A stretch of 21,894 nucleotides of DNA from Chrysochromulina tobinii (taxonomy: Eukaryota; Haptophyta; Prymnesiales; Chrysochromulinaceae). A model generated the notes under the pieces. The model saw only the letters and a program-made list of their open reading frames with translations. It made no database searches and was not told where the DNA came from. The DNA lies in assembly GCA_001275005.1 (NCBI GenBank), contig JWZX01002899.1, positions 1-21,894 of the forward strand, given 5' to 3'. Positions 13,732 through 20,795 of the stretch are shown here, piece by piece. The translations under genes and the position numbers were made by a program. Each line of letters opens with the position of its first letter. The first letter of the stretch is position 1.

Positions 13732-15729
13732 ATGAAGCCGTTCGAGACGTTCGCGTTTGTCGTCGTGGGACTCGCTTCGGCTACAGCGCATCCGTGCCGA
13801 TGGCGCGAGGTGGCTGCAAATGGCACATGGCCATCACCTCGCTTCTCGCACACCGCCGTTGTGTCCGCTGATGGTCGCTGCATGCTGCTCTTTGGTGGTA
13901 ACAACTTCGACGCCGTCAACGAGCTCTTCTCCTTCGACGTGAATCGACGCGAATGGTCACGTATCAAGCCAGAAGGCGCACCGCCGAGCAAGCGCTATGG
14001 CCACGCCGCCGTCGCGACCAACGACGGGCGCATGATCGTCTTCGGTGGGTACAACGGCACGTTCCTTGACGACGTGCACGAGCTCACCCTCGGCGGGGGC
14101 GGCGACGAGCCGCCGCGCTGGCGCTGCGTCGCAACGAGCGGCACGTCTCCCACGCCGCGCGATGGCCACTCGGCGGTGCTTGCTCCCGACGGAAGGACGG
14201 TTCTCGTGTACGGCGGCTTCGACGGAGAGACTCAGCTCGGCGATCTGCATGCGCTCGACATACACACGTTCGCGTGGGCAGCGATCGATTGCGCGCCGGC
14301 CCCCGCCGCGCCCGACGTAGCGCCCGACGGTGCGGCGAGCGACGCGGGCGCTGTCGCGGGCGGCACGCCGCCGCCGAGATACCAGCACTGTGCGGTGGCG
14401 TGTGACGATGGGATGCTCGTCTACGGTGGCTATCTCGCTGGCGGCGCCTTTGGCGACGACCTGTGGCGGCTCACGCGAAGGGCCACGAGCGAGGGCGGCG
14501 GTGCGGCCGACGAGGGTGTGAATTCACAGGGAGGCGACGCTTCTTCAACGGCCGACGAGGGTGTGAATTCCCAGGGAGGTGTGAATTCACAGGGAGGCGA
14601 CGCTTCTTCAACGGCCACCGCCGCGGCCCAGGCGGCCGAAGATTCCCCACAGGACGTTGTGACGGAGGACATTGGTGACAAGTCCCCACAGGACGCCGAG
14701 GGTGACGAGTCTGCCGAGGACGCCGAGGGTGGCGAAGCCGGTAGAAGAGCTGGTGGTGGAGCTGGTGGCGGAGCTGGTGGCGGAGCTGGTGGCGGAGCTG
14801 GTGGCGGAGTTGGTGCCGCCGCCGCCGCCGCCGCCGCAGCCGAAGCGGAGCCAGCGCGCTGGTCTTGGACGCGCGTGCAGACGAGCGGCGACTCGCCTGG
14901 GGGCCTCTTCGGACATGCAGGCGCTGTGGATGCTCTCGGGCGCCTCTGGCTTTCTGGCGGCTTCGGAGAGGGCTCGTTTAGCGGCCGTCTGCATCTCTTC
15001 GAGCCCGATCGGCGACACTGGTCGCTCGTGCGCGCGCGTGGCGCTCTGCCCAGCCCGCGCCACAAGCACACCTTGGTCGCCGTGCCCGCACGCGCCGGGG
15101 CGGGCGCCGCGCACGAGGGTGTGAAGTCACAGCAAGGTGTGAATTCACACCTCTTCCTCTTTGGCGGGAACGATTTTGGGCCGACGCGCGGCTTCTTTGA
15201 GCTTGACCTCGCCGAAGCGGCTGCCGCGACGCTGAGCGCGGGCGCACGCGGCGCGGCGCGCGGCGCGGCGCGGCTGCTCGTGGCCCAGCTCCTGCAGCTG
15301 TTCACGCTGCTCGCGCTCCTCCTCGCGGCTGGGCTTCGTCAATTAGGGTTGATGAGCGCCGCCACGACGGCGCTCATACTCCCCGCGGCCGCCGTCTGCC
15401 TCGTCGCCGCCGAGGCGCTCGCGCCGCGACCTGGCGCGCTCCTCGGCCGCGTGTGGGCGCTGCGGGTGGGCGGCGCGGCTGCGGCGACGCGTCCCCAGCG
15501 CCGTGGCGAGCGCCGTGGCTTCGCGCGCAGCGCCCTCGCGTCGGCGACGGACGTGGCTGCAGCGCTCGTGGCCGCCAGCTGGGCCGTTCTCCTCGCTGGC
15601 GGCGGCGGCCAAGCCAAGTGGAGTATGGCCGGGGCAGCGCCCGCGGCCGGTGGCGGCGCTGGGCGCCATGGTGGGCGCAAGGTGTCTGAGCGTGTCGCTG
15701 CCGAGCTGGCGACGTTGAGTGGGGATTAA
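13732..15729 (+). CDS. Secreted or membrane-anchored kelch-repeat beta-propeller protein
   Basis: 665 residues from ATG 13732, chosen because MKPFETFAFVVVGLASATAH is a clear signal peptide; an upstream in-frame ATG (13630) would add 34 residues and hide it. Kelch blades follow: PRFSHTAVV...MLLFGGNN, KRYGHAAVA...MIVFGGYNG, PRDGHSAVL...VLVYGGFDG, PRYQHCAVA...MLVYGGYLAG, then GLFGHAGAV...LWLSGGFGEG and PRHKHTLVA...LFLFGGNDFG. A low-complexity insertion (about 14490-14860) with VNSQGG, acidic and Ala/Gly repeats splits blades 4 and 5. After the propeller, two hydrophobic stretches (LLVAQLLQLFTLLALLLAAG; ALILPAAAVCLVAAEAL) and a weaker third (ALVAASWAVLLAGGG) suggest a membrane anchor with a basic tail. 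Kelch propellers bind proteins; the ligand is unknown. Confidence 0.75.
   Translation: MKPFETFAFVVVGLASATAHPCRWREVAANGTWPSPRFSHTAVVSADGRCMLLFGGNNFDAVNELFSFDVNRREWSRIKPEGAPPSKRYGHAAVATNDGRMIVFGGYNGTFLDDVHELTLGGGGDEPPRWRCVATSGTSPTPRDGHSAVLAPDGRTVLVYGGFDGETQLGDLHALDIHTFAWAAIDCAPAPAAPDVAPDGAASDAGAVAGGTPPPRYQHCAVACDDGMLVYGGYLAGGAFGDDLWRLTRRATSEGGGAADEGVNSQGGDASSTADEGVNSQGGVNSQGGDASSTATAAAQAAEDSPQDVVTEDIGDKSPQDAEGDESAEDAEGGEAGRRAGGGAGGGAGGGAGGGAGGGVGAAAAAAAAAEAEPARWSWTRVQTSGDSPGGLFGHAGAVDALGRLWLSGGFGEGSFSGRLHLFEPDRRHWSLVRARGALPSPRHKHTLVAVPARAGAGAAHEGVKSQQGVNSHLFLFGGNDFGPTRGFFELDLAEAAAATLSAGARGAARGAARLLVAQLLQLFTLLALLLAAGLRQLGLMSAATTALILPAAAVCLVAAEALAPRPGALLGRVWALRVGGAAAATRPQRRGERRGFARSALASATDVAAALVAASWAVLLAGGGGQAKWSMAGAAPAAGGGAGRHGGRKVSERVAAELATLSGD
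14517..14620 (+). repeat. GTGTGAATTCACAGGGAGG repeats in the kelch insertion
   Basis: Three units (14517, 14571, 14580) carry the palindrome TGTGAATTCACA or a one-base variant, and encode EGVNSQGG/GVNSQGG. GGCGACGCTTCTTCAACGGC also occurs twice. Two more palindrome units lie at 15120-15131 (TGTGAAGTCACA) and 15138-15149, in the loop of a later blade. Confidence 0.85.
14749..14808 (+). repeat. 12-bp GCTGGTGGCGGA minisatellite (Ala-Gly-Gly-Gly) in the kelch gene
   Basis: Five tandem units, nearly identical, followed by one degenerate unit and a GCC run. They encode AGGG repeats then poly-Ala inside the low-complexity insertion. Copy number is probably variable. Confidence 0.9.
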
Positions 15730-15981
15730 GAGGCGATGGTGGCCCCTCACAAACGAGAGTCGGCGCTACGGCTGATTTTTCGAAAAGCTGCGCGGAAAAA
15801 GGGATTTGTAGGCTGATGACGTCGGTCATTTCGCCCGCAACTTTTGCATCCCCAAAAGTGCAAAACTGCGCTCTGTGTGAGTGCCGGGAGCGTGCGCTGG
15901 GCTGCCCCGCAAAAGCCACCTCCGTGCGCGGTCGCACCAGAGGATCGCCGACGTCGCCAGCGTAGGCGGCGGGCAGCAGCG
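15730..15981 (+). promoter_or_regulatory. Upstream region of the bestrophin gene
   Basis: 252 bp between the kelch stop and the bestrophin ATG. It contains GATGACGTCGGTCATTTCGC (about 15816-15835), which holds TGACGT and a short palindrome-like core; this is only a candidate site. The second half is open in frame with the gene but starts with no ATG. Confidence 0.35.
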
Positions 15982-17034
15982 ATGACGGTCGAGTACGCGG
16001 GCGATGACTTCAACGAGCTGACAGCCTTCTTCCGGTGGCGAGGCACCGTGTTCTCCACGGTACTGTGCAGCCCGGCGATCTGGGTGCTGATGCTGCTGCA
16101 CTGCACCTTCCTCTACATGCACACGCGGTTGGACTTGGACCTGGGGATGATAGTCAAGGGCGCAGCGCCCGACGAAATCTCCACGGTCTCGATAAACCTC
16201 CTGATCGTCTTCCTGGTGTACTATGGCGGCAACTGCTACTCGCGCTACTTCGAGATGTACGAGCAGTGCATGGCGATGGCGGGCGACGTGGCGTGCTGGG
16301 TAGGCCTATGTCGCGTCTATTTCCCGCAAGCGAACGCCGATATCCTGTGGAACCTGAGCAGGCACATGGTCGCGTCGGTGTACTTCTTGTACTTCGAACT
16401 GGGCGGCCTCGCGTCCGACGGCGGGCGTGTGATCACGGAGGCCGAGTGGTCGGTCCTCTTCCGCAGCAGCCTGATCAGCGAGTCGGAGCGCAAGGTGCTC
16501 GAAAAGTACCGCGGCTCGCGCTTCTTCCTCATGCAGAGCTGGGCTCTCCGTCTCGCGTCTGAGCAGTGCACCAAGCCGGACACGGCGGCGGGTGCGGACA
16601 TTATGGCGCTCGAGGACTTCGTGCTCAAGCTGCGCAAGGACGGGGGTGCGATCTCGAACCTGCTCAAGCAGCCCGAGCCCTTCCCAAGGTACCACCTGCT
16701 CATGCTCATGCTCAACCTCAACCTGGTCGTGCTGGCGTATGCGATGATCGAGGCGAACACGTTCATGTCGATCCCGTGCTACTTTATCGTGTGCTTCGTC
16801 TGCCTCGGACTCAAGCAGACCTCGATCTCGCTCTCGAACCCATTCGGCATGGACGCCGTCGACTTCGAGACCGACGTCTTCATGGCACGCATCATGATCA
16901 ACACGAAGGAGCTCATCTCGCGCCAAGCGAACTACGTGCCCAAGTTGATGCCGCTGCCTGATGACGTGCCACTCACGGAGAACGATCCAGTAGGTAACGG
17001 CAGGCGCTACGCCTCCGACGGGCTCGGCGCCTGA
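15982..17034 (+). CDS. Bestrophin-like anion channel
   Basis: 350 residues from ATG 15982; the longer open frame begins at a TTG (15844) and its extra Arg-rich part is probably 5' UTR. Membrane segments: about 24-47 (STVLCSPAIWVLMLLHCTFL), 69-90 (VSINLLIVFLVYYGGNCYSR), and a long hydrophobic pair at 238-276 (LLMLMLNLNLVVLAYAMIEA; SIPCYFIVCFVCLGLKQTSI). SNPFGMDAVDFETDVF (286-301) matches the bestrophin signature (NPFG followed by an acidic stretch). Starting with EYAGDDFNELTAFFRWRGTV, it also fits the family's FxxLxxRWRGS-type beginning. Bestrophins are pentameric chloride/bicarbonate channels; in algae and plants some sit in the thylakoid. No targeting peptide is clear here, so the membrane is uncertain. 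No intron is needed. Confidence 0.8.
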   Translation: MTVEYAGDDFNELTAFFRWRGTVFSTVLCSPAIWVLMLLHCTFLYMHTRLDLDLGMIVKGAAPDEISTVSINLLIVFLVYYGGNCYSRYFEMYEQCMAMAGDVACWVGLCRVYFPQANADILWNLSRHMVASVYFLYFELGGLASDGGRVITEAEWSVLFRSSLISESERKVLEKYRGSRFFLMQSWALRLASEQCTKPDTAAGADIMALEDFVLKLRKDGGAISNLLKQPEPFPRYHLLMLMLNLNLVVLAYAMIEANTFMSIPCYFIVCFVCLGLKQTSISLSNPFGMDAVDFETDVFMARIMINTKELISRQANYVPKLMPLPDDVPLTENDPVGNGRRYASDGLGA

Positions 17035-17712
17035 GCGGGACGCGCGCGCCCAGCCGTGCCCCTGCCGTGCCTGTGCCATGCCCGTGCCATGCCCGTGCCG
17101 CGACACGCGCTGCGCCGGCGGTCGTCAGGCAAGGGGCTCGTGGGCGCTGTACTGGGCTCATGGGCGCCTCTCCTCGATGATGCAGTTCGAAAGCTCTTCG
17201 AATGCATGCTGCATGGGGCGCGGGGGCATGCTCCATGGGAGCGACGACGGGCTGGCTTCGGCTCCAGATGTGCGTGATGCGAAGGGGAGGGCGCGTCCAG
17301 GAGATTATGGGAGATGTGGATTTCCATTTCGGGATTGTACGTCCGCTGTGCGCGCTTGCTCTCGAGCCGCGCAGTGCCCTCCTCCTGTGATGTGTTGTAT
17401 TCATATGTCACTCATTGCCTCCAGTTTGACTCTTGTGTGCTGTGCATGCGTGTGATCACTAGACGAATCTTCTAACATCCCCAACAAGTAGGCACGCCGG
17501 CCTTGCTTGCGGCCTTGTTGTTGTTCGCGTCGAAATCGTGAGACGGCCATGATGGTGTGCGTAGATGATGAAAATGAACGAGGTGTGAATGGAGCGAGCT
17601 CATGTGAACGTGTTGGTGATTGAGTACGTTCCTTCTAGTGACATCGGTGTGAAGAATGAACGAAACGCCATTCACAGGAGCGTCGCGGCCGGTCTCTTGC
17701 TCATATTCCAAA
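17035..17712. other. Intergenic region between bestrophin and NSUN2-type genes
   Basis: It starts with degenerate tandem GTGCCATGCCC units (about 17055-17100) and then shows no conserved ORF or RNA that I can support. The final part, 17656-17712, is open in frame with the NSUN2 gene and begins with an ATG (17656), so it could add 19 residues; it is more likely 5' UTR. Confidence 0.5.
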
Positions 17713-20256
17713 ATGCCACGGAGTCGCTCGAGGTCGCTCGGTCGCGCACGGAAGCGCGCGCGTGGCGCGCTGCAGTCGCAAAAGGACGAGGGCCTCATCG
17801 ACGAGGGTCCTCCCACGATGCGCAACAGAGCGCTCACCGATGCGCTTGCCATGCCCGACTGTGATGCGTGGCGGCCAGAGTCCATGTTCAATCTGTACTA
17901 CAAGCTCATCCGCGTCGTGAAGCTGCGCGAGTGGGATGCGTTCCATGGGGCGCTGCGGCATCCGCTTCCGGTCACCTTTCGGTTTGTCGCCGACGCAGAG
18001 GGCCTCGCGAGTTTCCGCGCCGAGGGCGAGCGGGTGCTCGAGCGGTGGGAGGCGCGAGGGCTCGGCACGCGCCGCTTTGGCGGGCAGGTGGTCGACGGCT
18101 GGAAGCTGCACCTCGACAAGCACGAGCTGCGGGCGGCCGCGGCCGGCAGCGAGGAGGCCGCGCTGCGCGAATGGCTCATCCGCGGCACCGACGAGGGCAA
18201 GCTCGTGCGGCAGGAGGTGGCGTCGATGCTGCCCCCCGTGCTGGTGGACGTGGAGCCCGAGCACACGGTGCTCGACATGTGCGCGGCACCGGGCTCGAAG
18301 ACGACGCAGCTCGTCGAGCGCCTCCGCGCCGATGGGCGCGGCGTCGTCGTCGCCAACGACGCGTCGCCACTCCGCTGCCACACCCTCGTGAAGCGTACCG
18401 CAAGCCTCGGGGCCCGTGCCGCGTCGCTCGTGGTGACGTGCCACTGCGCCCAGCGCATGCCGCGCCTCCCCGATGGCAGCGGGTATGATCGGATCGTGTG
18501 CGACGTGCCCTGCACGGGCGACGGCACCACGCGGAAGCACCCCGAGGTCTTCGCGCGCTGGGAGCCCGCACTCGCTCTCCGCATGCATCCCCTGCAGCTG
18601 CAGGTGAGGAGCCCTGATGGCCTCTGATGGCCTCTGATGAGCTATGATTACCTCCGCATGCATCCCCTGCAGCTGCAGGTGAGGAGCCCTGATGGCCTCT
18701 GATGGCCTCTGATGAGCTATGATTGCCTCCGCATGCATACCCTGCAGCTGCAGGTGAGGAGCCCTGATGGCCTCTGATGGCCTCTGATGAGCTATGATTA
18801 CCTCCGCATGCATCCCCTGCAGCTGCAGGTGAGGAGCCCTGATGGCCTCTGTTGGCCTCTGATGGTCTCAGATAGGACAAATGCTGCCGCTTCTCATTCG
18901 CTCATAGATTGCCTCTCATCGCCTCTCATCACCTCTCATTGCATTCTGATTGCGTGCCCATGGCCTCTTCGTGTGCCTCAGATCGCGCTGCGCGGCTTGG
19001 CGCTGCTCAACGTGGGCGGCATCATGTGCTACTCCACATGCTCTCTCAATCCGATCGAGAATGAGGCCGTCGTGGCAGAGTTGCTGCGCCGCGCGGGCGG
19101 CGCCATTGAGTTGATCGAGGGTGCTGCGGCCAAGGCCACCCAGCTGGCGGGCGGCTGTGCGCCGGGGATGACCCATTGGCAAGTGTACGATTTCGGGCTG
19201 CATGCCCACGCGTCGCTGGCATCGCTCCGGGCGGACGGCAGCGTAACGGCCGGGCAGCGTCGACTCTATCGTGCTTCCATGTGGCCGCCGGCCACGCCTG
19301 GCTGGCAGTCGTGGGCTCCACTCGAGCGTTGCGTGCGGCTCCTTCCCCACTGCTCCGACTCGGGCGGCTTCTTCGTCGCACTCCTTCGCAAGGTCCGACC
19401 GCTACCGGAACGGCCGACGCCGGAGTGGCCGCGCCGTGGTGGCCGCGCCGTGGTGGGCGCGGAGGCGGCTCGACACGGCGCCCTCGGCAGCGACGGAGGC
19501 GCGTCTGACGATGATGACGGCGACGACAGCGATGGTGGCGAGGACGCCTGGGCGGAGGGCGGCTGTCCAGATTCTCGAGATTCCCGTCCTCCAGATTCTC
19601 GAGATTCTCATCCTCCGCCCACCGCCCACGCGCCCTCGGCACCATCGCTGTCGTCGCCGGTCTATCCTCCGCAGCGGTGGCGCCCGGCGCCGGGACGAGC
19701 GGTGGCCGAGGGCTCGGGGCAGTACGCGCCGCTGAGTGCGGACATGGCACCCAAGGTGCACTCCTTTCTACGTGCCCTGTCCACGACGACGTCCGAGCGC
19801 CGTCCTGAGCAGCTCGCGCCTGGGAGCTTGTACGCGCCCACGACGACGTCAGTGCGCCGTCCTGAGCAGCTCGCACCTGGGAGCCTGTACGCGCGCACCG
19901 CCGCTGCAGCCGCCGTCGTGAGCTTGAGTGAAGGCGCGCGGCGCGTGGTCGCCTCCTCGTCTTGCATGCAAGGCGTGGTCGCCTCCTCGTCTTGCATGCA
20001 AGGCTCGGGGCCCGCGAGCGGCGCCGTTGCAGGCGCTCGAGACGGCGCACAGGGGCCGCAGGGCAGGAGCGTGCTGCACGTCGTGCATGCGGGCGCGACG
20101 GTGCTCACGCAGCGTCGGCGCCGTCGTGACAAGGGCAGCACCGCCATGCACCTTACAGCCGAGGGGCGCCAGCTGCTGGGGCTGCCTCCCGAGCCGCGGC
20201 GCGCAGGACGGGCGGCGGCGGGCGGGCGGGGCTGGGTTGGTGGAGCAGATGATTAG
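17713..20256 (+). CDS. tRNA (cytosine-5-)-methyltransferase, NSUN2/Trm4 type, with one intron
   Basis: Two exons, 17713-18603 and 18982-20256, join in phase 0 to 721 residues. MPRSRSRSLGRARKRARGAL is a basic, nuclear-type start, as in NSUN2. Then come NLYYKLIRVVKLREWDAFHG; LDMCAAPGSKTTQLVERL (SAM motif I); VVVANDASPLRCHTL; YDRIVCDVPCTGDGTTRKHP with C267 (motif IV); and, across the splice, MHPLQLQ|IALRGLALLNVGG then YSTCSLNPIENEAVV with C317 (motif VI). The two catalytic cysteines are 50 apart, as in human NSUN2 (C271, C321). It makes 5-methylcytosine in tRNAs and other RNAs, usually in the nucleus. The C-terminal part is Ser/Pro/Ala-rich with tandem duplications and ends with the expected VLHVVHAGATVLTQRR segment. 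Splicing is supported by family sequence continuity. Confidence 0.9.
18576..18875 (+). repeat. 75-bp tandem repeat (four copies) spanning the NSUN2 exon/intron junction
   Basis: Units start at about 18576, 18651, 18726 and 18801. Each has the last 27-28 bases of exon 1 (CTCCGCATGCATCCCCTGCA, then GCTGCAG) and then the donor GTGAGGAGCCCTGATGGCCT with a CTGATGGC sub-repeat. Donors fall at 18604, 18679, 18754 and 18829, exactly 75 bp apart. Copies 1-3 differ at only a few bases; copy 4 drifts after its donor. Confidence 0.95.
18604..18981 (+). other. Intron of the NSUN2-type gene
   Basis: 378 bp, from CAG|GTGAGG at 18603/18604 to GTGTGCCTCAG|ATC at 18981/18982, phase 0. The continuity LQLQ|IALRGL matches the NSUN2 family. 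Without splicing, the frame stops at TGA within nine codons of the donor. About two thirds of it is tandem repeat. Confidence 0.85.
19567..20003 (+). repeat. In-frame tandem duplications in the NSUN2 C-terminal region
   Basis: Three separate duplications: a 24-bp unit (PDSRDSRP/PDSRDSHP, about 19567-19617), a 57-bp unit (RRPEQLAPGSLYA twice, about 19784-19897) and a 30-bp unit (VVASSSCMQG twice, 19948-20003). All keep the frame and lie outside the catalytic domain. Confidence 0.85.
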
Positions 20257-20532
20257 TCTGCGGGTGCGGCGTTGGAGAAGTTTGCTTCGATTCGTGTGGC
20301 GGACAGTCCGGGATCGCTGTGCCATGTTGTGGTTGCCAGTGCGTTCTTCCGTTCTTGTTCTGGAAAGACTTTGCGCGTTTGGTGCTTGGTCCTCCTTCGG
20401 ATGATGACGTAAACTTCAAATGGCCCTCGCACGCTGACGGGCGTTGCAAAGGAAATTGTATGTTCGCAGACCGTGCGTTCCGCATCTTCTTCGACTGCTA
20501 TCTCTCTAAGTACCGGTATCTCTGATCGACAG
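20257..20532. other. 3' flank of the NSUN2 gene
   Basis: No conserved ORF or RNA is seen. It ends with TACCGGTATCTCTGATCGAC (20513-20532), which leads into a second TACCGGTA, so two copies of this palindrome stand about 20 bp apart. Confidence 0.4.
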
Positions 20533-20795
20533 TACCGGTAACGGTCGGCATCTCGTTGTGGGCTCGAGGATTCTCAGCGCATTCAGGTGCAAATGCGGGC
20601 AACGCGCGCGGCGGGGCGGGTGGTCACGCGAGCAGAGCGGGCGGGCGGGAGAGTGCCGAACATGCCGCACGCGCGCACACCCCATCTCACGCTCGGAGGT
20701 CGACTCTCTCTGCATCCGGACAGGACCAGCTGCTGCGGAGCGGTGTGGGTTGTGAACTTATCTGGCCGGCCGAACGTGCTCGTGGTCTGCGATCG
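20533..20795 (+). promoter_or_regulatory. Upstream region of the second surface-protein gene, duplicated at 4639-5045
   Basis: It begins with TACCGGTAACGGTCGGCATC (20533-20552), a 21 of 22 match to the complement of 5024-5045. Then come CTCGTTGTGGGC, GGTGCAAATGCGGGCAA, GTGGTCACGCGAGCAGAGCG and CTGCGATCGATGGCTCGAGG, all also found before the ATG at 4638. It is the probable promoter and 5' UTR. Confidence 0.55.

Noticed and set aside
13393-13791. Minus-strand open frame with VQFSS repeats
   Set aside because: The repeats are only the translation of the GAACT array, and the rest reads through dispersed-repeat copy 4.
15816-15835. TGACGTCGGTCA-like stretch as a CRE or bZIP site
   Set aside because: A single imperfect match without other support; noted only as a candidate in the upstream region.
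15844-15981. N-terminal extension of the bestrophin-like protein
   Set aside because: The extension begins at a TTG and is Pro/Arg-rich with no targeting signal; ATG 15982 gives the usual bestrophin start.
18576-18875. Regular 75-bp repeats as a possible CRISPR array
   Set aside because: There are no unique spacers, the whole unit repeats, and it spans an exon/intron junction of a eukaryotic gene.
17701-18880. Minus-strand open frames with repeated IRAPHLQLQGMHAE or SSEAIRGHQG units
   Set aside because: They are the complement of the 75-bp repeat and of NSUN2 exon 1; the plus strand carries conserved catalytic motifs.
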